Source: Narthecium ossifragum
Lineage: Eukaryota > Streptophyta > Magnoliopsida > Dioscoreales > Nartheciaceae
Direction: 5' to 3'
DNA: 64,000 nucleotides
NCBI GenBank assembly: GCA_963920575.1
Contig: OY986969.1
Span: 19,949,288-20,013,287, forward strand
The position numbers were made by a program, and so were the translations under genes. The notes beneath the pieces were generated by a model. That model saw only the letters and a program-made list of their open reading frames with translations. It did no database searches and was not told the origin of the DNA. The first letter of the stretch is position 1; every line of letters starts with the position of its first letter. This document shows, piece by piece, positions 1-10,124 of this stretch.

Positions 1-1201
1 AAAAATAGAATAGAGTTACCTAAACTAATAAAAAAAGAAATAAAAGGTTGATCAATTCGAATCAATGGAGTAGTTACTTAGGTATTACTCAATCCGCCCT
101 AGTTTCGTTATTAATCTTATATAATTATCATCTTGTTCCTTTCTCTTAACATGATGGATCATATGGCTACAAGCTTACATGAATCCCTAAAAGAAAGTTA
201 ATGTTCCAAACGGCATAACCTATCTTTGCTTGGCATAGATTGTCTTTGGTCTTACGATTATCTTAAATTATATTACTCCTAATGACCTTGGCACAACCTA
301 TCTTCACGTATCATAGCTTATTTCAAAAGCAAACTAATAACTTCATGAAAACCATCTCATAAATCTCTAACAATCAATCACAGAAATAATGTAGGACCGA
401 AAGTACGTCAAGGGAACTCTCTTCCTTCAACTCTATTAAAAATAAAACCATATTTATGAGATCATGCATCGAGAAGTTTACAAAAATCAATCTAAAGAAA
501 AAACCAAAATTACACTAGGGTTTCATGATATTCCTAAATACAAGAATTAGCAACTCATCTTTTGGATGAAAGCCATCGGGTTGGAATAGGAAGCTGTCAT
601 CATCCGCATCCTCGCCGTCTTCTTTTTCCTTCTCCAAAGATTGTCAAAAAGATGAAAAATTCGGCTGGAATAACCCCTTTATATAGTAGAAACCCTTAAT
701 CCCGGAACTATGAGTTATAATTGAACTTAAACTCTAATTTCCCTAAATTCCGTGTTGATGAAATCATCGGAGCGACCGATAAGACTCAAGTACGATCCAT
801 CGCTCCAGTCGGTCTGACTGGGTCTTCACTGCCACGTCATTAATTAATTTCAGTCTTTATCAAATTTCAGCTTTCATAGATACAAATTTGCTTCAAAACT
901 GGCGCCAATGTATACGGAATCTCACAAGTCTTCAACATGAAAGTTGTAGCTCTTGAAGTCTTCTTTCATTTCCCAGAATTTCAGAATATTTGGAGGTTTG
1001 TAGAATTTCTGCTGATTTATTTCCAAACAGTCGACGAAGTAGTCTTTTTGCAGAATTTACTGATTTTTGACCGAATTTCTTGTATTTCTTCTCAAATCCT
1101 ACTTAAACCTGAAATCAAACAATATGATATCAAATACACCTACTCTTAGTCTAACAAAGGTAATTTAAGGCGTTTATTTAGGAATAATTAATGACTTATC
1201 A
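1..1201 (-). mobile_element. 3' LTR of a gypsy-type element, cut by the window edge
   Basis: This segment repeats 5265-6403 in the same orientation with scattered differences. Read on the minus strand it begins TGATAAGTCA at 1201. Just outside (1202-1213, minus strand) lies a G-rich tract, TTGGGGG preceded by AAG, which is the usual polypurine tract next to a 3' LTR. The remaining roughly 120 bases of the LTR and the target duplication lie beyond base 1. The same LTR family also occurs as a solo LTR at 60564-61946. Confidence 0.85.
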
Positions 1202-1756
1202 CAACCCCCAACTTACACATTGCTAGTCCTCGAGTAAAGAAAAGATAAAAAGGAAGTAATAAATCTAACTAGCCACTTTCGTATGTCTCACGATTGCATT
1301 TAACATATGCAACAAGCCTTTAAACCCCTGGGTAACCTCAGTGGAGGAGTTATAGTCTCCTGAGGGTTTTCAGGAATGACACCCATAAACATCTATACAT
1401 TCCATTGAATATATCATTAGACATCAATTATAATATTCATTAATTCCACTGCATAAAATAGAAATAATATCCATGAATAAACCTTTCAACTCATAGTCAC
1501 ATAAAAATATAGTAAGTCAAAACATATCATAACATATTTCCAATACTTCAACATATTTAATCATGATTAAAAATAACTTTAACACTCCTGTGTGTGAATG
1601 GGGTTCAACATGCTTCAAAGTATCAATCATATCTAAACATTTCAACTATTCAAGATCACAATCCTATTCAGCACATATTTTTCACTTATTATATAGCAAT
1701 CTCTGCTTTTATTCATTTTTCTTTTCTTTTCTTTTTTTTCTGCAGGAATTTTAACA

Positions 1757-1895
1757 ATTTTACGCGAACAACACACCTTATTAGGCACATTGCCCGGTTA
1801 CTAAGTATGAAATTCTTATTTTTTTTATTTCAGAAAATTCAACTGTTTTACGCGAACACCATGCTGGCCAGGCACACTGCCCGATTACTAAGTTG
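1757..1895. repeat. Imperfect direct duplication, about 50 bp, offset 88 bp
   Basis: The phrase beginning tacgcgaaca at 1761 and ending in a version of cactgcccg(g/a)ttactaagt recurs from 1849. It lies in the 3' untranslated part of the gypsy-type element. No function is visible. Confidence 0.7.
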
Positions 1896-2689
1896 AAAGT
1901 CCTTTTTTTCCGCATACTCAGATAATTGCATGTGTTTATGTATTTTCTGTGCCATGACATAGAATTGTAAATCTATCTTAGTATCATGCTTAGAATCTAA
2001 TATCAACCCCTTAACATGTGAAGGTGAACATGTGCATTAGGATATATCAAGTTATCCTTAAATCATGTTAAAAGTGTTAAAGTATAGAAATAATATCATG
2101 CATAGCAAAAATTTACTATCCCTTATATGACATACAAGTCTCAGAATAATTCATAAGATAAATTTCTAAAACAAGCATCTTTGTCAAATCATATCATAAT
2201 TTTATTCTTTTGACGTAATTCAAGGGATGTATAATATTTGATTAGCATAAAAAAAAATATATGAGCATAAAATTTAAGAATGCTACCCCCAACTTAAATG
2301 TTATTGTCCCCAATTACACTAAGTCATTAAAATAAATCAAGGAGTAAAGGGTAGAGATAACCATTATGAACGCCCCAAAAATAGATTTCTCTCTCTTCCA
2401 ATATAATTTTAGGCACCGCCATAATTGAATAAATACTTCATTCCCCACCATAACCTGTCACAAAAATATATATACATTTCCAAAAAGATCAAATATAACT
2501 AATAAAAGTACAAAAAAGTTTTAGAATCATAAAAAAGTTTAGCATAGTCTCCTTTGTATTTTCATGATATATTAATTTGTATAATCATTCATCCACATAA
2601 TACAAACATGAAAGTATTAAAATATATTAAATCATTCATGCACAACACTCAAAATATTCAGCATCCATGATATCGTCCTCATTGAAGAT

Positions 2690-3420
2690 CGAGACCGTCC
2701 GATCAGAAATTGAAGCACTGTAGCACCTAAATCGGTTCTGTAGCAGTCGGACGGCTGAGAGCTCGCTGGAGGCGATCAACGGTGAAACGGCTTCGCCGGA
2801 GGATGGGAAGCGTACAGGAAGAATCGTGGTGGCCTTGTGAACTCATCTATGTAGTCTGATTGTGGAATTGAGGCTTCCAGGTCAGAGATCAGAGATGGCC
2901 GACGCGGAGAGGTTGATTGCCGGAATTGGATTTCGCCGATCCAAGCTACAATCACAGTTGGCAAAGGTTTATAAAGGATCATGGAAGGCCAAGAAATTTT
3001 CCTATGGTGTCTGATTGAAGAATTGAGCTTCCAGGCGGCGGTTTGAAGGTGGACGGTGATGTTCGGCGATGGGTAGGTCGATTCCGGTGATTCCGGCCGC
3101 AAGTCCGGGTTTCGATGGGTGGAAAACGATCGTGGTGGCAAGGGGAAGCTTCTGGAGGTGTTCTGGGGCAGTGGGCGGCCGTGGAGAAAGGTGTTGACAA
3201 CGGCTGAGGGGCTCACCGGCGTTGGAGGAGACAGAGATGACGCTGAAGAAGGTCATGGGAGGGTAGGGGGAAGGATGGCGAAGGTGCTGGTGGTGATTTG
3301 GAGGTACGGCGAGGTCTGGACGGTGGATATTGGCGGTGGTGGTCGTCGGCTTGGGGATGAGACGATGAAAGCTAAGGCGGAGCCAGGACGATGAGACGCG
3401 ACTAGAAATAGTGCGGGAGT
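2690..3420. other. GC-rich block inside the gypsy-type element, origin unknown
   Basis: Base composition changes sharply here from the AT-rich surroundings. Open frames of 70-150 codons exist on both strands (for example minus 2776-3216 and plus 3119-3394), but none shows a domain I recognise. The sequence looks like GGCGG-rich plant 5' UTR or first-exon DNA, so a captured host fragment is possible. I regard the open frames as by-products of composition. Confidence 0.4.
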
Positions 3421-3605
3421 AGAGAGGAAATCCGGCAGAAAATAAGGAAAAATAGGAAGAAGGTGGAGAAAAATTCCATGAAAATATGGGAAAAATTCTA
3501 AAAATCAGGGGAAAATCGTAAAAATTAAATAAAATTCTAAAAAGCTAATGAAAAATCCTAAAAACTGGATTGCCGCCCAGAAAGCGCATAAGTTTACGTC
3601 TTTCG

Positions 3606-4720
3606 CTAAACGCTCCTGAAACAAAATTTAGGAGGCCGATGATTTCGTGTGAAGAAATACATGGCCCGAATCATGGTGAAGGTATGCAGACATGCTTCAT
3701 CAAAGAATAAAAAGAAGTCATTAGCAAACAAAATATGCATAGAACTGGAAATTTTGATACGATCTTTGAGGAAGGGACGATAGGAACTAGCATGGTCTTC
3801 ACTCATAACAAGGTTCTCCTCCTCACAAAGTTCAACTAATGGGGATGATATTAAAGGTAGAATCTCAAACTGAGGCTCTAGACAAGGAATATTGTTAACA
3901 CCCTTATCCTCATTATGTTTATCACTAATATGCACATCATCATCATTCAACTCATTATGTAGAAGTTCAACTTGAGGTTCCCGACAGGGAGTCTCACTAA
4001 TATGCTCATCCTCATTATGATCATTGTAAATAGACACATTATCATCATTCAACTCAACAAGAAAAACCGATAATTTAGCATAACAACCCTGATCATCACT
4101 ATCATCAAAAAGACTTGTTTCATAAGAATGACCGAAATACATATAAGGCCCATAATGTAAAATCGGGTAGCATTCATCAATTTTATTTTCAGCAGCCGGC
4201 AAAACATTATCAATAGCATCATGAACTGGCAAAGCATTGTCATCATAAACAAGAGGCATAGAATCATTTACATAATCCTCATTCTCATAATATAAATCAA
4301 CCATGTGGGATAGTTGTTCTATTTGTGTCTCCATTTTTTTAATTGATTGATCATTAGAGTTAACATCTCTTTCGATTTTTCCATGTTAGCTTTGATGTCG
4401 GTATTCATGTTGGCAAGTGTACTCATGATTGTGTCCAAAGTTGAGTAAGAGGGTGCTTGTGAAGGATATTGCTGTTCAAAACTAGGTTCAAAATTTTGGG
4501 CCGGTGTTTCTATTTTCCATGGTTGAACATTAGGAGGTTGGTAACCTTGAAATTGTCAACTAGGGTATGTACGATTTCTAAAATTCGGATTATAATGATA
4601 TGAATGTGAATTATATGCCAGATTTGAAAAACTTTATGTGTCATTATTATAAGCGGGTCCATAACCAAAAGGCAAATCATCATTCGACATGGCACCCTGT
4701 GGCATATAAAAATTGGCCAT
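3606..4720 (-). pseudogene. Decayed gypsy gag C-terminal region
   Basis: Read on the minus strand, this encodes a stretch resembling the linker after the capsid of plant Tat/Athila-type gypsy Gag: an ANFYMPQG start, then a YNPNFRNRTYP segment, a proline- and glutamine-rich stretch, and an IETQIGQLA-like segment seen here as METQIEQLSHM. The last part (3606-4334) is an acidic, Asp/Asn-rich open frame of 242 codons. Frames must be changed at least near 4640 and at a homopolymer tract around 4333-4340, and stops interrupt the upstream part. It is the only protein-coding trace in the element. Identification rests on remembered family motifs, not a search. Confidence 0.55.
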
Positions 4721-5060
4721 GCATGCAGAATCATAAACCAAAAAGAGAAAAAGAAAACTGAAGATTCGGAGGAGAGGACAAAGTCTGGAAAACAATGATT
4801 GAAACGAAAAATTTTGAATTTGGAAAACTTTCCTGACTGCGCAGTTCGGATCGGTCGGTTTAGGGTCCGACCGATCGCTCCAGGCTGTGGGTGAGATACT
4901 TCCTTCAAGAAAAATCCATTCCAATGCTGCAAAAATTCGAAAAAATTACAAAAAATTTCTAAAAAGTGCAAAATAAAGAAAGGGAAAAATAAGAAAGATA
5001 AAAACCTCACTAAGCAAAGAAAACGAGTTAAGAGAAAATCAATTAGTTAACCGTCGAATT

Positions 5061-5076
5061 CCCCGGTAAAGGCGTC
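5061..5076 (-). other. Primer-binding site resembling tRNA-Asp
   Basis: Minus strand TGACGCCTTTACCGGGG differs at three positions from TGGCGCCGTTGCCGGGG, the sequence that Athila/Tat-type gypsy elements use to pair with the 3' end of tRNA-Asp. It lies six bases inside the inner edge of the 5' LTR, which fixes the orientation of the element as minus. Confidence 0.75.
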
Positions 5077-5082
5077 AAAAAT

Positions 5083-6403
5083 TGATCGCTCGCGAACGTG
5101 TTGTTAAAACGTTACAAACTCAATCAAATATTAAATTTATAATCCTTATTCAATTACTACACTACTAGGTAGAATAGCGGTGAAGTCGGGAGTCGATCCA
5201 CAGGGAAAACGTTTCAAACTGAAATCAATTCTCGAAACCCTAAAACTAAGGAAAGGAATCAAAGATAGAATAGTGTTACCTAAACTAATAAAGAAAAGAA
5301 ATAAAAGGTTGATCAATTCGAATCAATGGAGTAGTTACTTAGGAATTACTCAATCTGCCCTAGTTTCGTTATTAATCTTCTCTAGTTATCATCTTGTTCC
5401 TTTCTCTCAACATTATGGATCATATGGCTACAAGCTCACATGAATCCCTAAAAGAAAGTTATTGTTCTCAACGGCATAACCTATCTTTTCTTGGTATAGA
5501 TTGTCTTGGGTCCTACGATTACCTTAAATTATATTACTCCTAATGACCTTGGCACAACCTATCTTCGTGTAGCATAGCTTATCTCAAAGGAAAATCAATA
5601 ACTTCATGAAAACCATATCATAAATCTCTACAATCAATCACAGAAATCATGTAGGACTGAAAGTACGTCAAGGGAACCCTGTTCCTTCAACTCTATTAAC
5701 AATAAAACTGTATTTATGAGATCATGCTTCGAGAAGTTTACAAAAATCAATCTAAAGAAAAACCAAAACTACACTAGGGTTTCATGATATTCTTAAATAC
5801 AAGAATTAGCAACTCATCTTTTGGATGAAAGCCATCGGGTTGGAATAGAAAGCTGTCACCATCCGCATCCTCGTCGTCTTCTTTTTTCTTCTTCAAAGAT
5901 TGTCAAAAAGATGAGAAATTCGGTTGAAATAACTCCTTTATATAGTAGAAACCCTTAATCCCTGAATTAGGAGTTATAATTGAACTTAAACTCTAATTTC
6001 CCTAAATTCCGTGTTGATGACGTCATCGGAGCGACCGATCCGACTCAAATACGATCCATCGCTCCAGTCGGTCTGACTGGGTCTTCACTGTCATGTCATT
6101 AATTAATTTCAGCCTTTATCAAATTTCAGCTTTCCAAATTTTCTTCAAAACTGGCGCCAATGTATACAGAATCTCACAAAGTCTTTAGTATGAAAGTTGT
6201 AGCTCTTGAAATCTTCTTTCATCTCTCAGACTTTCAGAATATTTGGAGTTTTGTAGAATTCCTGATTTTTGATCGAATTTCTTGTATTTCTTCTCAAATC
6301 CTAGTTAAACTTGAAATCAAACAATAGGATATCAAATACACCTACTCTTTGTCTAACAAAGGTAATTTAAAAGATTTAATTAGGAAGAATTAGTGACTTA
6401 TCA
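5083..6403 (-). mobile_element. 5' LTR of the gypsy-type element
   Basis: This 1.3 kb LTR has TG...CA ends: TGATAAGTCA at 6403 on the minus strand and CGATCA at 5083. It matches 1-1201 over its whole overlap. It directly abuts GC-rich repeat DNA at 6404; the target duplication cannot be checked because the other end lies outside the window. Confidence 0.85.
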
Positions 6404-6670
6404 TCTCCCTCTAGCCGCCGTTCTCCTCCACAGCAATAGGAGCTGGTGGGACAAAAATGCCCAGCAGCCCCCCCTATTAATCCCCCCCCTAGAACCCCCA
6501 CCCCCGGCGGCGGCTCCCCCCAGCGCCCCCCGCACCCCCCCCAGGCGCCTCCCACAACCCCCCCAGGCGCCTCCCGCACCCCCCAAGGCGCCCTCCTTCC
6601 CGATCTCGCCGGCGGCCCCCAGCGCCCCCCGCACGCCGTTAGCGGCACCCAGCGCCCCCTGCGCCCGTCC
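6404..6670. repeat. C-rich low-complexity DNA
   Basis: Runs of CCCCCC alternate with GCGCC and GGCGCCTCC, with short imperfect copies of an AGGCGCCTCC phrase. The minus strand is strongly G-rich and could form G-quadruplexes. The long open frames here reflect composition. Confidence 0.6.
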
Positions 6671-7250
6671 CCGTCGCGATCCTGCATCCCAGCTCGCGGC
6701 CCTCTGATCGCGCCGTCGTCCACGCGGTCGCCGTCCGACGTCGATCCCGAGCTCGCAACCCTCTGATCGCGCCGTCGTCCGTGAGGTCGCCGTCCACGCT
6801 TGAGCCGCTGCCGCCGGACCTTCTTCTATTGCTATCCGCTTTTGCTCTGTTCTCGTCCTCCGGATTGCCGTCCCCATCGCGATCCTGAATCCCAGCTCAC
6901 CGCCCTCCGATCGCGCCGTCGTCCACGAGGTCGCCGTCCGACGTCGATCCCGAGCTCGCCGCCCTCCGATAGCGCCGTCGTCCGCGAGGTCGCCGTCCGC
7001 GCTTGAGCCGCTGTCGCCGGACCTTCTTCTATTGCTATCCGCTTTTGCTCTGTTCTCGTCCTCCGGATCGCCGTCCCCGTCGCGATCCTGCATCCCAGCT
7101 CGCTGCCCTCCGATCAAGCCGTCATCCACGAGGTCGTCGTCCGACGTCGATCCCGAGCTCGCCGCCCTCTGATCACGCCGTCATCCGCGAGGTCACCGTC
7201 CGCACTTGAGCCGCTGCGGCCGGACCTTCTTTCTATTGCTATCCGCCAAG
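6671..7250. repeat. GC-rich tandem repeat, about 203 bp, nearly three copies
   Basis: The phrase cttgagccgctg...ttcttctattgctatcc recurs at about 6798, 7001 and 7206. The phrase tcgcgatcctg(c/a)atcccagctc recurs at about 6674, 6876 and 7080. The period is therefore 203-205 bp. Inside each unit, gcgccgtcgtcc...gaggtcgccgtcc is itself repeated. Overlapping open frames on both strands show no domain. Confidence 0.8.
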
Positions 7251-7299
7251 GTGTCGCCTTTTTTTTCTTTTTTTTTAAAATGTAAATAGTGACTCGTTT

Positions 7300-8344
7300 C
7301 ATGCGAGTTACTTTCCGTAATTGGCACTTCAAAGAATTTGTGATGCCTATAGATCGTTGTAAGTTACTTTCCAAAAATCATATAAGTTACTTTCCACAAA
7401 TTATATAAGTTACTTTCCTTGATTTTATTAATTACTTTTCACAATTATAGTAGTTATTTTTCATATTTTTTGGTCGTAGTTACTTTCCGCAAATATGGTA
7501 GTTACTTTTCACAATTATGGTAGTTACTTTTCATATTTTTAGTGGTAGTTACTTTCCATAAATCTTGAAGTTACTTTCCGCTAGTTATTTTCCATCGATT
7601 TAATTTGGAAAGTAAATCAACCTGCGATGTTTTTTTTTTATAAGTAAATTATTTCTCTCACTTGTTAATTTTTGTAATTGACAATCAAATTTTTCACAAA
7701 TATTTCTTAATTTGTTTGACTAATTTTTGACTCAAGTTACTTTCCACAAATCTACAATTGCAAAAAAGTGGAAAGTAACTTATACAAGTTAGTAACTTGT
7801 ACATTTACAAAAAAGTGGAAAGTAACTTGTACATATGGAAAGTAACTTGTACATTTGCAAAAAAGTGAAAAATAACTTGTACATTTGCAAAAAAGTGAAA
7901 AATAACTTGTACATTTGCAAAAAAGTGAAAAATAACTTGTACATTTGCAAAAAAGTGAAAAATAACTTGTACATTTGCAAAAAAGTGAAAAATAACTTGT
8001 ACATTTGCAAAAAAATGAAAAATAACTTGTACATATGGAAAATAACTTGTACACATGGAAAATAACTTGTACAATTGTAACTTGAATACATGGAAAGTAA
8101 CTTGCACAATTGCAAAATAGTTGAAAGTAACTTGTACATGAAAAGTAACTTATACAAATATAACTTATACACATGGAAAAGTAACTTGTACATTTGCAAA
8201 ATAGTTGGAAGTAACTTGTACACATGGAAAGTAACTTGTACAATTGAAAAAAAAAATGAAAAGTAACTTAGCATGATTTCCGATGGAAAGTAACTTAACA
8301 CGATTTCCATAATTGTTACAAGTTATTGGAAAGTAACTTGTACA
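7300..8344. repeat. GTTACTTTCC / GGAAAGTAAC minisatellite with inverted halves
   Basis: The left half (about 7305-7610) carries GTTACTTTCC repeatedly in one orientation; the right half (about 7768-8344) carries the reverse complement GGAAAGTAAC. Within the right half, a strict 30-bp unit (aacttgtacatttgc plus an A-rich half) is repeated six times from about 7843 to 8032, so long open frames with a 10-residue period appear in all frames. The array continues at 14084 after the MULE insertion. Confidence 0.8.
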
Positions 8345-8468
8345 ATTGTAAAAGGGATTTTTGTATTCCGGTACCATCAAGTTTGAGATTTGCAATTTGA
8401 TGCCACGAAGTTAGAAATGAAGTAAAATTTGATGCCGACCCTCAACTCCGTTAGTAGTAATTGACAGG

Positions 8469-8500
8469 AAACCGCTCACGTGCGCGCACGTGAGCGGTTT
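8469..8500. promoter_or_regulatory. Perfect 32-bp palindrome with two G-boxes
   Basis: The 16-base arm AAACCGCTCACGTGCG is followed directly by its reverse complement. Each arm contains CACGTG, the core of plant G-box sites. It lies about 115 bp inside the left end of the MULE and upstream of the GRF zinc-finger gene. A partner palindrome lies near the other end, at 13900-13924. Confidence 0.8.
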
Positions 8501-8759
8501 TTGCCCCATTTCCCGCCAGAGAAGGCGGTATTAATCCCCTTCCCTCCACGACATAACGCCGTTGATAGAGAAGGTTAGGGTTTTGAGTCTCCGAGAACCA
8601 CCTCACGGGAGAACCACCTCGCCGGAATTTCATCGTCGTCGAGGCCATCAATCACCAGGTAGGTTTCCTCCCCCATGTATTGTCATCTACTTTCTCCTCC
8701 TATTGACTTCGTCGGGTCCATTTCATTTTCGCCGATGACACTTTCAGCGTGGTCCCTTG

Positions 8760-9419
8760 ATGAATAACTCGATGTCAGGGAAATCTTCTTCCCTAAAAAG
8801 CTCTCGAAGTGGAGGATCCATCTCTTTAGCTGGGAGAGATCCTCAAGATGATGAGACCCCACGGGAGTGTTTATGTGGAGCAAGAGCTGCAGTGAGGACT
8901 TCAAAAACTGAGAGCAATCCAGGAAGGAGATTCCTTAACTGCCGAATACCTAAGGTAATTTGACACCTTGCTAATTAATTCCCTGGATGAAGACTTCAAA
9001 AACTGAGAGCACTTTGGCTGATTTATTTGCAGGAATTTGCTTGATGTTTTGTTTGTAGGTAATTTGACCCGTTGCTAATTAATTCCCTTCTTTGTTTGCA
9101 GGAACATGGTGGATGCACCTTCTTCGAATGGGTTGATCCTGATTTGCCTAGATGGGGACAAAGGCTCGTTGATGATTTGAGAGACCAGGTGAAAAGAATG
9201 GAGGCCATGGTGGAGATGCAAACCCAGATGCAAACAATGAAGATCTCAATGAGTGAAAAGGATAGGATAATTGCTGATAATGATAGGTTAATTGCCATAC
9301 TTGAGCTGCAAAAAAAGCAATCACGTGATAGGCCAAGGGCATACTGGATTGGTATGCTAATGTCTTGGGTAGTTGGGATTACCCTGCTTTACTGGTGTAT
9401 TAACTACAACGAGATGTAA
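8760..9419 (+). CDS. GRF-type zinc-finger protein with coiled coil and C-terminal membrane segment (MULE gene)
   Basis: Two exons fit: 8760-8954 and 9102-9419, with intron 8955-9101 (AAG/GTAATT and TTTGCAG/GAA), phase 0, giving 170 residues. The start is the first ATG of the open frame. The GRF zinc ribbon spans about residues 38-80: ECLCGARA, then NPGRRFLNC before the junction, then GGCTFFEWVD after it; the intron cuts the domain without breaking it. Residues about 90-135 are Glu/Lys/Met-rich and likely a coiled coil. The end (YWIGMLMSWVVGITLLYW) is a likely membrane anchor. GRF domains bind single-stranded nucleic acid in characterised proteins; the role here is unknown. It occupies the mudrB position but has no visible relation to MURB. 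Confidence 0.8.
8955..9101 (+). repeat. Intron with duplicated exon and intron pieces
   Basis: The phrase gacttcaaaaactgagagca of exon 1 is present again in the intron at about 8993, and gtaatttgac...ttgctaattaattccct occurs twice (from 8955 and from about 9059). A local tandem duplication of exon end plus donor region explains this. Confidence 0.6.
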
Positions 9420-9494
9420 TCTGGTGCCTGAGTGGAGTTGGTCAATTAACTTGTGGTTGTATGTGTATCCAGCAGACATATGTATTGGTAAATT

Positions 9495-10080
9495 ATGTGG
9501 TAAATGTGAACTGAAATTTGTATAAATTGCCCTGCTAGATTTGCATATCAATGAACTGAAGGTTTGCAGGAAATTGTATTGTAATTGTGAACTTCAGTTT
9601 GTATAAATTGCCCTGTTAGATTTGAATATCAATGAACTGAAGGTTTGCACCTCTTGCCTGCTACAGGTTTGCAAATACACAGTTTTGTACATACACATGT
9701 TCACAGGTTTGCTAATCATCCAAAAAAACTGTAAAATAGACAGATGCACATTAATTAGTGGCATCCAACTTTCCTGCTGTAAAATACACAGGTTTGCACA
9801 TACACATATGCACATCCATTAATACACATGCATCCATAAAATACACAAGCTCATAAGTCTGCACATACACAGATTCACATCAATTAGTAACATCCAGCAT
9901 TCTTGCTGTAAAATTACATCCCACTGTAGTAACATCCATAAGAAATTACATTTGACATCCAAAAAACAACCATTCAGTGTATTCTCTTCACAACAACCAT
10001 TTAGTGTATCCTTATACATTTGACATCCAAAAAACAAGACATTACCAAACCAGTCATTGTATCATGTTATACATTTAACA
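9495..10080. repeat. Imperfect tandem duplications in the MULE centre
   Basis: A block of about 55 bases (tttgtataaattgccctg...atcaatgaactgaagg) occurs twice about 85 bp apart (9518 and 9599). A longer block of cacat/tacacag phrases ending ctgctgtaaaat is repeated at about 9675-9785 and 9790-9915. This lies between the 3' ends of the two convergent genes, and no coding function is visible. Confidence 0.55.
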
Positions 10081-10124
10081 AAGAACCCAAAAAAACCATA
10101 AGTCAATCTCATTTTTTGTCAATC

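Larger units (their letters stand above)
1202..5082 (-). mobile_element. Internal region of the gypsy-type element without pol (LARD-like)
   Basis: About 3.9 kb lies between two direct LTRs. It starts on the minus strand with a tRNA-Asp-like primer site and ends with a polypurine tract. I find no protease, reverse transcriptase or integrase reading frame, only a decayed gag piece at about 3606-4720. The element could therefore move only with enzymes supplied by a relative. A second tract resembling the polypurine tract (minus strand TTAAGTTGGGGG) sits near 2285-2298, suggesting an internal duplication of the 3' end. From 1202 to 3600 I see no convincing coding region. Confidence 0.75.

Noticed and set aside
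6376..7209. Frames of 60-240 codons in the GC-rich repeat
   Set aside because: Pro/Arg/Ala-rich in all frames, caused by base composition and the 203-bp repeat.
7835..8065. CRISPR-like array (regular 30-bp repeats)
   Set aside because: Repeats are contiguous without unique spacers, in a plant nuclear setting.
7752..8310. Long overlapping open frames on both strands with repeating LYICKKVKNN-like or YKLFFTFLQM-like units
   Set aside because: They are translations of a 30-bp tandem repeat that lacks stops; several frames are open at once and no start context or domain exists.
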